Origin: Adineta steineri
Lineage: Eukaryota; Rotifera; Eurotatoria; Adinetida; Adinetidae
Reading direction: 5' to 3'
Assembly (NCBI GenBank): GCA_905250115.1
Contig: CAJNOI010000006.1
Coordinates: forward strand, 50,803-114,802
Length of the DNA stretch: 64,000 nt
Positions 52,471-64,000 of this stretch are shown here, in pieces. Made by a program: the position numbers and the translations under genes. The notes below the pieces were generated by a model. The model ran no database searches. It saw only the letters and a program-made list of their open reading frames with translations, and had not been told where the DNA came from. Position 1 is the stretch's first letter. Each line of letters opens with the position of its first letter.

Positions 52471-54455
52471 GATTAATGCAATCGATTAATATTATATGTC
52501 TATATAGTAAATAGACAAATGAAGATACGTTTCTCTGCTTTTTTTTTATTTAAAATACAATATCAAAAAACAATTATGATAAGGTAATTTTTTTGTTCTT
52601 ATTGCGAATAATTATAATGATAGTATGTATTCAATTTCACATGACTATTATTAACAAAAAAATTTAAATTGTAGAAGATGCATATTTACTATCATATTTA
52701 AAACACATATTGCTCAAAAACAAAACAATAGTATTTAAAAAACAGATAGACATAGAATGAAAAGTTTTCTTTCATTTATTAGCAAGGATATTAAGTTTTT
52801 TCAGAAATAGTAAACCTCTGATTTTGCAAGAAGTAATAAATTAGGATTTTATGTATAAAACTTATGATGATATTTTAGCTGTTAATTGAAAAATAAGAAC
52901 ATATAGATATAAATGCATAAAATATCTGAAGGAGAAAAATATGACAACTCTTAGTAGAATTCATTTACTATCAATAATTATTATACGATTACAACAATAA
53001 CACGTAAATACAACAACAACATCAGCACGTCTCGATTTATTCCTACTCTTCTTTCTTGTTTTTCAATCAAACAGATTTTCTTCCCTTCCTGACATCTTCT
53101 TTTCTCAAAATATAAAGAAAACACAAGGAAAATCGCTTTTATCGCACTATGTGTTAATACACATGGAGACAGAGAAAATAACCGCAGATCAGCTTAGTTA
53201 TAAATCAGTCTATACAGTATTAATATTCTCTCAAATTATATTCAGCCTGACCCATAAAAATAAAATAGAGCCTTGCCTACCATTTTTTTTATTACAGAAA
53301 TTGGATATATGGAACACTCTTTTCAAATGTTCAAAGAAATATTTAACATCATTATGAGGATGTTTTAAATGATAGCAATATAAAGCTTGTACATATATTT
53401 TTCTTTTTTTTTGAATATAGATTGATATTTACTCAATAATTATAGACTAAAGATAACATTAATAATAACAGCATAGTAATAGATCTAACAACATAACATA
53501 ATTTCCATTCCATATGGATATATACAGAAGAAAAATGGATGTCAGAATTGATTAAGATTATACATGTTTATATTCGTCAAGCTATTATAATAATAGATTT
53601 GCTTATGTGGTCTAAAACGAACTCTATCTGATTACTCGAAATATATTTTATTTTTGTAAATACAGTTATGCTCGATTTAATATCAATTAAATGTTAATAT
53701 TTTTTACAATTTTATATCCAAATCTATGATCATAATATTAAAATAAACAATATAATTATTTCAAATTATTGAATACAAAATCCAATATTTTATTATTGTT
53801 ACAAAATAAATAAACGAAATATTGATAAGAGTTTTTTATTTGCACTTAAGATATACATGGTTATCTTTTATTCAAGGTAAAAATAAAAATTGAATAAGAT
53901 ATGAATAATTTTACTTACTAAAAGGTCTTTTTTTTGTGGTAAATTTGTAATAAACAAGTCAGTTATTTTTATAATTAAGATTTTCTTGGTTAGTTTATCT
54001 ATTAAATATAACATTCCTAAACTATGCTTTTAATGAGTCATAAATATGAGATAAAAACTTTTCTTTGTTTCTTCTTATATGAAAACAATGAGAAATTTTT
54101 ATGATATTTCGAATAGTTCAAAGATCAAAATATTTTCTTTCTTTTTATGACCTATATATAATACGCACATATGCGTGCATTAAAAGGAAAACAACAATCA
54201 CTTGTATGCCTAGAAGAAATTCTCGTGACTGGTACTAAAGGACATCTATCGAGACCTATCCTACATAGTTTCTCATCACTTTTCCTTATCTTAGAACGAA
54301 TAGTAAACAACATTGATGACGTAGAATCCGAAGATGTCAATTATTGAATTCTCACTAGAAAAACTATTAAATAAAATCTTATCTTTCCTATGAAAATACT
54401 TTCTAGATATCATTATACTTTGAATAAAAATTCAGTAAACTAATTAGTATATATA

Positions 54456-56585
54456 ATGTCGAGTAATGGCTCTGAACATGAGACTAATAATTCTTCCACA
54501 GTATGTCGCATTTGATTTATATATATATATAGAAAATTTTGTTTTCTTTTATTCAATAAAAGAATTCAACAGGATCATCAATTGTATCTTGGACAACAAT
54601 TGATGTTGAACAATGGCTTTATTCATTAAATTTATCAAATTTTGTTGGTAAATTTTGTAAAGAAAATGGTGTTGATGGTTTAACATTACTTCTTATGAAA
54701 GAAAATGATCTTAAACAAGCACCATTAGCAATTGAACGTTTAGTTGATATTAAAAAATTATGGTATCATATACGTTTATTACAATGTCAAGAGAATGATT
54801 TCTATTCACCATTAAATATATCATCATCATCATCATATTTAACGAATGAGAATGATGAACAAATTTCGATGTTATTATCATCAAAACAACAATGTTCAAA
54901 TGACAATACGCAAAAACATAATCATTCATCATTATCACCAACACATTTATTGGAATCAAATATACACAATATGTACAGTTCATGTCAAATAAATAGTCAA
55001 CAAAAACCTCTTTTCGGTATGCCAACAGGTGAAAAACGTAAATTATTAGTTAGTTTTATCTATGCATTAATTAGTGGTATATGGACATCATTTATTATGG
55101 TTGTTGTACATAATCGTGTACCGAATGTACAAAAGTTAGAAAATTTAATCTTTAGTTTTCTTTGTTCTACATGTTATAGTTTGATTTTAGATATCCACCA
55201 CTACCTGATCTTTTTCTTGATAATATTCCACATATTGGTAAATATAAATATAAGAAGAAAATAAAAAAATGACTTTCTCTTTTTTTTGTCTTAGCATGGG
55301 CATTTACAGTTAGTGAATATATAATTATAATGATGAGTTTCACATTTTTATTAATTTTAATTTTCCATAAATATTGGTAAATAATGAAAGGAAAATAGAT
55401 TTTATTTCAATAGTTTTCTTTCTATATTCAAGGAATATCATATTACGAAGATTTTTTACACTTGGTGGTACAATTTTTTTCCTACGATCGATAACAATGT
55501 TAGTTACATCATTGAGTGTAAGTACATATATGATGAAAAAATTTCATTATAGGTTTTAATCATATTAGACCCTTTTTTGGTAGAACAATAAGTTTTGACA
55601 AGTCAGTGCAAAATATTAAGAATGTGAGAAAAAAGAGAAAGTAAACCTTTTACTAAAAAAAACAAAATTGATATTTTATCAGAAACCACCAGAACAGATG
55701 TCTACTTTTATGGGTAAGTATAGATAAAAAAAAGAAAATTATGTTAACTAAGTCAATTTATTATACTTCAACATCGAATAAACAATTAGTGACTGCATCG
55801 TGTTTTAATAGATCTATTTGCATTTTTACTCAAATATTTTTTGTTGATTCTTCTTCCTAGCATATGTAAATTTAAATCAGATAATTTTATTTTTTAGGTA
55901 CCTGGTCATCATCTTGAATGTACTCCATTGGTAAACTAATTTTTCTATTTTCTCTCTCTCTCTATATGTATAATATAATTTGTTCTAGCAATACGGCACT
56001 TCATTTGAAATCTTATCTCGTTGTTTACAAATCTTTCTTTTTCAAGGTTTATCTATCCAAGGTGTCCGTTCATGTGGTGATTATATGTTTTCTGGTCATA
56101 CAGTAGTTTTAACATTATTAAATCATTGTATTACAGAATGTAAATTTTCCCAAAAAACAAAAAAAAGTCATTTATAATTTATTGTATATTTAGATACAAC
56201 CTCAGATTTTTATGCTGTACATCTTGCATCCTGGTTTTTTAATATATTTGGTATGATATTAATCTTAGCAGCACATGAACATTATACAATTGATGTATTT
56301 ATTGCATTCTTTTTAACAAGTCGTTTATTTTTATATTATCATTCGTTAGCAAATAATGCTGTTTTACATTCAAGAACAGATAATCGCTTATCAATCTGGT
56401 TTCCAATGTTTTCATATTTTGAAAAAAATATTCAATGTATGGTACCGAATGTGTTACGTGTACCATGGCCATTAAAAGTATTTCATATTCATGATGAAAT
56501 TTATGATGAAAAACAAAAAGAATTTCCCTTAAAATGTGATAATAAGCAGTGTAATATTCATAAAGAAAAGAGAAAAAATGAATGA
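54456..56585 (+). CDS. SAMD8: SMSr/SAMD8-type ceramide phosphoethanolamine synthase
   Basis: Multi-pass ER enzyme of the sphingomyelin synthase family with an N-terminal SAM domain, the mark of SMSr, which makes ceramide phosphoethanolamine. Exons 54456-54500, 54563-55134, 55191-55237, 55295-55376, 55433-55517, 55898-55930, 55989-56139 and 56194-56585 give 468 aa (human SMSr 415). The SAM domain is at about 18-85 ([20 protein letters not shown]...). A Ser/Asn/Gln-rich linker follows, then transmembrane segments starting at [18 protein letters not shown]. The conserved YPPLPD leads to AWAFTVSEY. The catalytic motifs [14 protein letters not shown] and [10 protein letters not shown] give the triad His325, His368 and Asp372, all present. 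The second exon uses an AAG acceptor and a GTTAGA donor, both weaker than usual. An AG acceptor lies about 20 nt before the ATG. Confidence 0.92.
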
Positions 56586-57900
56586 ATGATATTTTCTTTT
56601 TCTGTCTTTTTCCGATTTATAAAATATTGTAAAAGTAAAAATTCTCAGTCAATGACGTCATGTCAAAAACCTTTTCCTATTTTTTTCTTCTTTGTAATAT
56701 TTTCCTTTTGTTCTAAACGGTGATGTTATATAATTCGTTATTTTTTCCTATCCTTTTTTTTTCTTGAATTAAATAAATTATTTATTTTATTTTTCAGATA
56801 ATCGTCAAATGACGACGTTAAAAATCTAATTTGATAAACAAGATATATTAAATTAAATAAAGATAAGGTAAGCAAACAAAGTTTCGTGCTTGTTGTATTC
56901 TGACAATAGATTAGGTTTTTTTTGTCATTTGAGATAAGAGTTCAAGGTTAGGTGCTGAAGATGATTTTCTTTTTTATTTGATGAATAGATAGATTGACGT
57001 ATGTCACATAGTATTGTTGGCTAAAAATAAATATTATTAGTCTCTGTTGATTTTATTGGTAAGTATTAAGAATAGAGAGAAAAAAAAGTATTACTTTGGA
57101 ATATATGAGTATTCTATTCGTTGATTGTTTTATTTTGTAATCTGAATCATTTTTTTCTTGTCATATTTTTCCTTTTTTTTGTTTTTACCATTAATCAGTG
57201 TAAAAATTGAAGTTCTTCGGAAGAACTAGATTAATGTTATATATTCTGTCACTTTTATTGTCGGAATAAAATAATATGTCTATATAAAAGAGGTAAAGAA
57301 GAAGAAGAATGCATAAAGAATAACGCTTGTTATAGGTTAGATATTAATGAGAAATATATATGTTCGTGCGTGCGTGTGTGTACGCAGTGAGAGTGTATTG
57401 TATAGCTTGAATAAATATCAACATCAACTGCTCATTTCATTTAAAGTAAGTTTTCAAATTATCGCAATTGATCAAACTATTTATAGGGAATACATATAAA
57501 TTCTAGACGTCTAGTATATATCGACATGTATGTATTTCCCTTGTGACACCTATTGACATTAGAACATAGCATAAAAAACAAATAGAATTTAAGAAATGTT
57601 GTTGATTTTTTATTTATGAATTTACATATAATCTATCATAAAGACACGAGATATATTACTCTTTCTTTCTTCCTCTTATTTTATTTTTATTCTTAGTATT
57701 TTAATTGCATATTGTCGACTTTTCTTTCGATACGATTTAATAGAAAATAAATGAGAATCAATGTAAGGATTTTCTTTTTTGCTTTCCTTTTATATTTAAT
57801 CATTGTTTTATTCTATTCTGCATATAAATATTTTATAATATCCTCTTATAAAAATTTATATTCTTATCTTTTGTTTTTTTAGAAAACAAAACTTAAAGTC
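56586..57900. other. intergenic region between the two SMSr-type genes
   Basis: AT-rich, T-tracts, a GTGCGTGCGTGTGTG run at about 57366. No coding signal. A TTTTTTTAG acceptor at 57882 is 18 nt before the next ATG. Confidence 0.5.
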
Positions 57901-59033
57901 ATGCTTGTTTCAAATCCACCTGCTAATTCCCATCAACTAACAAATAGTTTGACATCATCAAATACTTTACATTCTTCCCTACCATCGTCATTCTCGGCTG
58001 CATCATTAGCACCATTATCAACAACAAATCCATGTACATGGTCAATAAAACAAGTTGAAGAATGGCTTATAAAAAATGATTTAAGTGATTGTATCGATTT
58101 AATTTGTGATCAACATCGAATGAACGGTCAACGTCTAATGAATTTAAAAGAAGATGATGTTTTACAACTAAAAGGAACAAATAAAAATAATAATTTATGG
58201 TTACAAATTAAAAGATTACAACAATTTTATTCAAGTAATTATCATTTATGGACACAAAGACAATTATCGCCACAACAACAACAACTACAACAATCTCTAC
58301 CAATGACAACATCATCATATTTTGCGCCATCGTTATTACAAGCACCGATACCACTTCGACCTTTTACAAATATTCGTCCGACACCATCTCGTGTGACAAT
58401 TCCAGGATCATCAATTCCATTATCACAATCACAGAATTCAGTATCATCATCTTCATCATCAGCACATACAATAATACAAATGAACCAACAACAACAACAA
58501 CAACAAAATCCTTCGATCTCATCGACAACATTAAATCAATCTCAAAACGTAACAGGAACAACCGTACTTGAACGTTCACCTTTGACTGTAACAAATTCAA
58601 CAAATAATCTACAACATCAACGAAGATCATCTTCTCATAGTTTATCGACATCAAATACATCTATTACTATTCTTCCATCATCTACAACAGGGGCAGGACA
58701 ACGTCCAACAAGTTCATTATTAAATTCACATCGTACGCCGGCTGATCAAATTGAAGACCAACCAATGACTACTTGTTGTTTTGTTGGCTCAATACGTTCG
58801 GATAGGAAAAAAACTTTAACCGCATGTCTTCTTGCTTTATGTACTCTATATTTTTGTTCATTTATTATAACAATTGTTGACGAACGTTTACCAGATCCAA
58901 AAACTTTTCCACCATTACCTGATCTTATACTCGATAATGTTAAACAAATTCCATGGGCATTTTCAGTTACTGAAAAAATTATCGTCATCGAAATGGTTAC
59001 ACTGATAATAGTCATTATTCTTCATCGACATAG
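57901..59033 (+). CDS. second SMSr/SAMD8-like gene, 5' part only (cut by scaffold gap)
   Basis: Tandem paralogue of the preceding gene. A single long exon of 377 codons ends at donor AG|GTAAAT (59033). The SAM domain is at about 46-110 (CTWSIKQVEEWLIKNDLSD... to WLQIKRLQQ). A long Ser/Gln-rich low-complexity linker (about 118-285, with Gln runs) follows. Then come a transmembrane segment (ACLLALCTLYFCSFIITIVD), the conserved TFPPLPDLILDNVKQIPWAF and a second membrane segment ending HRHR. The catalytic SGHT and HYTxD exons are not found between here and 60767. A 100-N gap begins 190 bp later, so the rest may lie in missing sequence or be lost. The gene fuses into one exon what its neighbour splits into four, so the two differ in intron content. 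Confidence 0.82.
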
Positions 59034-60767
59034 GTAAATATATATTGATTTAGATTTGATGTTTGAAAAATTTATTTTTCAGTTTTTATCTAATAAGTTT
59101 TATAATTATTAGTAAGTAGTGATATTTTTTAAACAAAAATATTAATATAAGACGGGGATACTGACTTTATTTTTCATTCACTATTTAACATATACTCACC
59201 TTAATAATTTTACAAAAATTGACAANNNNNNNNNNNNNNNNNNNNNNNNNNNNNNNNNNNNNNNNNNNNNNNNNNNNNNNNNNNNNNNNNNNNNNNNNNN
59301 NNNNNNNNNNNNNNNNNNNNNNNNNAAAAAAAACAAAATTTTCTTTTTCCACACCGGTTATATAATTCCCGTATATACATCTTCAAATTTAATGTGTCTT
59401 TTTCGTTTCTTTTTCGTATTTGTTTGGATCTCTTTATGCTTTTTTTTCTGTGTCACATTGTTCTTTCTTTATTTGTTTATTTTGCATTAGTACTACGCAC
59501 ATTTCTAAACATTTATGTCAGATGTTACATCGGACTTCTACATCTTGTTGATGCATTCTATAAAAATATCTGGCTATTTTTCTACATCTATTTCTTTCTT
59601 CTAGTTATCTGATTTCGTTTAACTGGTTTTTTTTTCTCATCTCATAAAGAATAACAATGGAAACATGATCGGCAATATCTTTCAAAGAAAAGAAATTTCT
59701 ATTTACGTCTTGTTTTTTAGAATATTTGATTAAAGAAAAAAAAATATGATATAATCATGACCTGGTATGGATTCGCTAACAAATGGTAATGAAATAAAAA
59801 TATTTACAACAACAATATATTTCTTTTTGATTTAACAACTTATAGCTAATATAATTGTTAATCAAGCATGAACAAGTATCGGTAAGATTAAAATCAATAT
59901 TGTAAAATATTTTTTCCAATCAACTTGTTGATAATAAAATATATTTCTTTTTTTGAATTAAACAAGAATATATTACTAAATTAATAGAAGTTTGTCGAAT
60001 TAGATTGTTTTTTCTTCGTTTTGATTGTCACATATATTTAACTCATTTTCAAATTAAATAAAATTGTTATGCTTAAAAGATTTATATTATTTCCATTTGA
60101 ATAAATCTAATAAGCGGAATTTTTTTCTTCTCTCTTTTTGCACTGTTCTCTCTTTATATTTATTATCATTTGTAGCGAATCGAATAACATGAAGAAAGAA
60201 AGAAGAAAGAAAGACTACATATATAATTGTGTTTTTTTATACTACACGAATGCTTGAGAATAAGAAGAAAAAAAAGAACGTCATAAATATGCTCGTTCGA
60301 CATTCTCTTGCTTGTATTGCCAAAAACAACTGATTTCATTTCCGTCTTGTTTTTTCTTTCTTAGCTCTTGTCATATGATGTGATCATAATTGGATAGCAA
60401 TTTGACTATCGATTATTTTTACACACACACACATCCACCCACATAATTTGTTGTTCTTATTAAGAATCTTATTATTTGCTTATCTTTTTTTTTCTTTTCT
60501 TGATTAGAATGCTTTTGGATTGTACAATTATATTTTAATCTTACTTTAATCCATATGTGTATGTTAATGCTTTCAGAGTACCAATTAACTAGCACCGTTT
60601 AGGTGTATGGCCACTTCGACTCAATATATTTTAAGAATCGATAAAAATCTACTAATTTATTTTATTACTCATTACATATTACTACTTAAGAGATTTAAGC
60701 AAAATTTCTTTCAAAAAGATAATTGCTGCATGATTAAATCACTATTAAAACGATTAAAATCAACAAA
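59034..60767. other. region around the second scaffold gap
   Basis: After the SMSr-like exon there is AT-rich sequence, the gap, then T/C-rich sequence with an (AC)n run at about 60421-60432. No catalytic-domain exon of the SMSr-like gene is visible on either side of the gap. The last part is 5' UTR of the transporter gene. Confidence 0.5.
59226..59325. other. assembly gap, 100 N
   Basis: Exactly 100 N, a placeholder for a gap of unknown size. It sits where the catalytic half of the SMSr-like gene is expected. Confidence 0.99.
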
Positions 60768-63526
60768 ATGTTATCTGATGATTCATTACAAACATCAGAA
60801 CCACAATCACCACATCCACCGCAGCCAGCATCACGACGATCCTCATCTAAATTATCATCATCATCATCTTTTCAATTACTTTCAGCATGTACAGGCAAAC
60901 AAAAACGTCGTGAACGTCATGATTCCAATACGACAGATAGCTCATCATCTCAAACTGTCATCCGTCGTACAACATCATGGCGATGGGTGATCGTTTTTGC
61001 CTCATTTTGTGTACATTTTGTTGCTGATGGTCTTCTTTTTTCATTTGGTATACTTATGCATTCAATCAAAGATGATTTAAAACTTGAACTACATACTGTC
61101 GGTATTATTGCATCATTATTTGTTAGTTTACCTCTCTTATTAGCACCCTTATGTAGTGCAATGGTAAATAAAATTGGATGTCGAATTATGACTATGTTAG
61201 GTGGTTTACTTTGTTCTATCGGATTACTTTTTGCTTCGTTTTATGGTAATTTTCTTGGTGCACTTCTTGGTATTGGAATAACCTGTGGTGAGATGATATT
61301 TAACAAAATAATATATATAAATGTATCATTAATTTATATATTCATCTAGGTATTGGTCTGTCATGTGTTTATGTTCCAGCAGTTGTTATTGTAGCACATT
61401 ATTTTGATGAAAATCGTGCTATTGCAACAGCTGTTGCCGTTGGTGGTACAGGTATATATTTATAATTAATATGAAATAATTGTTTTCAAAGAAAAACCCA
61501 TTAAAAAAACATATGAATTTCTAGGTCTTGGTAATGCTGTTGTTGCACAATTAATTCATGTGTTAAATGATTATTATGGTGATTGGAGAGACACAACATT
61601 ATTTTTATCTGGTATTCTTTTTACAATTGTTCTATTTGGAGCACTTTTTCGTCCTGCAGAATTTACATTTCATCGTAAAGATAAAAATTATCATCATACA
61701 ATGAATGATATGCGTTTACCACCATCGTGTATGACATCAATGGAAAAATTACAACGTTTTATTGTTGAAATGGATAAACAATGTGCATTAAGACATGCAA
61801 ATCAATCAGTTAGTATATCAATATCAAATAATAATGAACGAGTATCAAATCATGATCGAATATCAACACATGATGATAATGATTCAATATCAGTTGCAAA
61901 TGAATCGGATCTATTTGATTCATATTCAGCTGATGATATAACAGAAATTCAACATGGAAATAAACCAACAATAGATATGAAAACATTTCGGGAGAAAATT
62001 TCAAATGATAGAACATTTATAAATGAACGTTGGAAAAAAATAACAAAAAAACAAGGAGAAACAGGAACAAATTCGAGATTATTTCGTATGCCAAATTTTC
62101 GTTATTTAATATCAAATAAAACAAAAGAACGAAATAGTACACTGACAATACCGAATCAAAATAAAAATCCATTAATTGATAAGATAAATCCACCAGCCCA
62201 TCATTTAGGTCATCATGGTCGAGATAGACAAATTCCTATTTTGAATGATCAAAAACAACCTAGACTCTCAACACAAATACCAATCGAAGAAAATCTTAAT
62301 AAAAAAGAACCAATTATAATAGTATCAGGTAAATTTTTTAATTTAAAAATTCTATAATTTTATTTCTATTATTAATATATAGAACATATTGATTTAGCAC
62401 CAATATCAAATAAAGAGATAACTTTAGCTCGACGTCCTTCAGTTCGATTTCGTTCTCTTGCACCGGGTCAACAAAAACAACATTTATTACAAGTTTATTA
62501 TCAACCAATTAATCAAAAAGATATTTTTTATCCTGGAAATGTTCCAAGAAAATTATCTGAAAAAAAACAAGCATTATCAGCTATAAGTTGTCCTGATTTA
62601 ATTCAATCATATGTATATGAAGAATCTGCAACATCTATTTCTAGTTCATCATCAGAATCCGATGATGAGGATGAGGATGAAAATGGTTCTGGACATCATC
62701 GTCGTCGACGTCGTCGATTACTTTTCTATCGTAAAGGTTTATCATTTCTACATACATTACGTCGTATGTTAGGTTTACAATTATTTCGTGATTATCGATA
62801 TGTAATGATATTTATCTCACAATTTCTATTTTATTTATTTTATGATTTAATTTATTTATTTCCGGGTTAGTCGAAAAAAATTATGTATATACATATATAT
62901 CTTGTATTTATTTATTTTAGTTGATTATGGAGAAACAGTTATTGGTTATTCAAAAGCACAAATGACTATGTTAGTGACATACCTTGGTCTAGGTCAATTT
63001 GTTGGTCAATTATTCTTTGGTTTTCTAGCTAATTATTCAGTTATTGATGAATTAATATTGTATAATATTGGTGCAATATTTTGTAGTATTGCTAGTTGTC
63101 TTATACCATTTGTTGCGTATTCATATGTTGCATTAGTAATGGTAATTGTACTATTTGGACTTTCAGTATCCGCAAACTATGCATTAACATCTATTATTCT
63201 TGCAAATATGTGTGGTTTAGAATTATTAACGTCAGCTTATGGACTTATTCTACTTGGACAAGGTTTGTCATCTCTATTTGGACCAATTATGGGTGGTAAG
63301 AAAATAGGATTTAAATTCATTTTTTTAATATTATTATCTAGGTTGGATTGCTGAACATTATGGATATAAATCATCATTAATTATAGCTGGAATATTTATG
63401 GGTTTATCTGGTTGTGTAACAATGATTTTATATGTAATGCAATTTTTACAAGAAAGAAAAATAAAAAATACAAAAACTGAAAAACCGATCAAAACAAATA
63501 GGACGATTGTTAAGTCAGATAGTTAG
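60768..63526 (+). CDS. SLC16 monocarboxylate-transporter-like protein with long central loop
   Basis: Plasma-membrane major-facilitator transporter of the SLC16/MCT family, usually proton-coupled transport of lactate, pyruvate or other small acids. Exons 60768-61287, 61350-61451, 61525-62328, 62383-62865, 62921-63295 and 63342-63526 give 822 aa. The cytosolic N-terminus (1-70) is Ser-rich. TM1 begins RRTTSWRWVIVFASFCVHFVADG, matching the MCT signature [D/E]GGWGW-type start in position, though the acidic/Gly residues are replaced. GIGLSCVYVPAVVIVAHYF and RAIATAVAVGGTGLG are typical MCT TM4-TM5 motifs. The central loop after TM6 is about 340 residues, charged and Ser/Arg-rich, with an acidic run before RRRRRLL. 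TM7-12 follow from FVDYGETVIG-like sequence. MCTs normally have about 450-550 aa, so the loop is the main oddity. The substrate cannot be assigned. Confidence 0.88.
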
Positions 63527-64000
63527 CAGTAAGAACAAATAAAGATTTTTCATTCCAGTTTAAATTTATTTTATCAAAAAAAAAATTATAATCTCTTTTT
63601 ATCTATTTAACAGTGATCTTGAATAAATAATTATAAATTTTCAAAATAATTCTTTCGCTTCTATTCATATTCTTAAAGAATCTCTTCTTTTTAATGCTGT
63701 AGACATATTCGCTTTTTTTCTAGTCGCTTTTTAATTAAATTTGTAGAATATTTATGTTTTAATCAAAGATTCGTGATATCTAATCTATATCCGTGTCTAT
63801 TATTTTTTTTCCTTCTCTTGTCTTTTTGTGTTGTTGTGCTGCACGTGCATGAAAATAAATTTACTTTTAATATATATTTATACATATATATATATATATA
63901 TAAGTTAAACAAAAAAAAGAAGAAAAAAAAACGGCAAATATAAAGGTGTACAAGACATCTATACATAAGATGATGCTGACAAATGAAGCGAAATGGTGGT
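63527..64000. other. 3' flank of the transporter gene
   Basis: AATAAA at 63538 soon after the stop, then AT-rich sequence with a (TA)n run at about 63883-63902. No further gene seen before the window ends. Confidence 0.55.

Larger units (their letters stand above)
50374..54455. other. 4-kb intergenic region with an unassigned coding-like stretch
   Basis: COE/EBF 3' UTR, then AT-rich sequence. A GAC/GAT-type trinucleotide run lies at about 51113-51150 next to GCGCGC. On the minus strand, 51966-52470 shows two stretches that look coding (listed separately). The remaining frames are short and unsupported. Confidence 0.45.

Noticed and set aside
58248..58660. Frames on both strands overlapping the second SMSr-like gene
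   Set aside because: They are Thr/Ile- and Val-rich shadows of its Gln/Ser-rich linker.
59082..59111. Possible next exon of the second SMSr-like gene
   Set aside because: Splice sites and frame are acceptable, but the peptide (SFYLISFIII) does not match the conserved RRFF segment expected at this place.
60607..60990. Frame starting at 60607 before the transporter
   Set aside because: It overlaps the transporter N-terminus in another frame and has no membrane-transporter similarity; it reads His/Asn-rich shadow sequence.

Overview
The window is AT-rich eukaryotic nuclear DNA from an invertebrate animal. Almost all genes have many exons split by very short introns (about 45-70 nt) with clean GT..AG borders, and codons mostly end in A or T. 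The gene set is animal: a COE/EBF transcription factor, DYRK1/minibrain, CDK4/6, KDM3, PDZD8, sphingomyelin-synthase-related enzymes, a Mab-21 protein and SLC16. Short introns, low GC, Asn/Ser/Thr/Gln-rich linkers and AG acceptors just before start codons fit a rotifer best, probably a bdelloid. That is inference, not proof. Two runs of exactly 100 N (21105-21204 and 59226-59325) are scaffold gaps of unknown true size.

Layout. 775-2307 (+): 3' half of an hnRNP L-type splicing factor whose 5' part lies outside the window. 2702-3916 (-): intronless secreted acid lipase. 5781-11148 (+): KDM3/JMJD1 histone H3K9 demethylase. 12306-12959 (-): small secreted Cys-rich protein, unrecognised. 13620-14788 (+): unrecognised low-complexity protein. 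16379-19347 (+): DYRK1 kinase, with an alternative first exon at 17156-17371 and a probable alternative last exon at 20420-21009. 21874-27920 (+): PDZD8-like ER lipid-transfer tether. 28729-31322 (-): Mab-21-domain protein with a predicted acylated N-terminus. 35070-35545 (+): PIN4 parvulin, followed after only 92 bp by a polypeptide GalNAc-transferase (35638-38133) and then by CDK4/6 (38512-40110). 41095-42232 (-): PGPGxY protein, probably ciliary. 45608-50373 (+): COE/EBF factor with two alternative last exons. 54456-56585 (+): SAM-domain sphingomyelin synthase-related enzyme, followed by a second diverged copy (57901-59033) that stops at a scaffold gap. 60768-63526 (+): monocarboxylate-transporter-like protein with a very long central loop.

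The genes are housekeeping and developmental genes with no common pathway. I found no CRISPR array, rRNA, tRNA, virus or full transposon. The points most worth following are gene-architecture features: alternative first and last exons that match in phase (DYRK1, EBF), an operon-like PIN4-GALNT pair, AG acceptors 0-24 nt before eight start codons (suggesting spliced-leader trans-splicing), the tandem SMSr pair broken by a gap, a foldback element inside a PDZD8 intron, and an unassigned coding-like stretch on the minus strand near 52 kb.

All exon borders were read by eye from splice consensus, reading-frame continuity and recalled family conservation. Each full spliced model keeps an open frame with a total length divisible by three.
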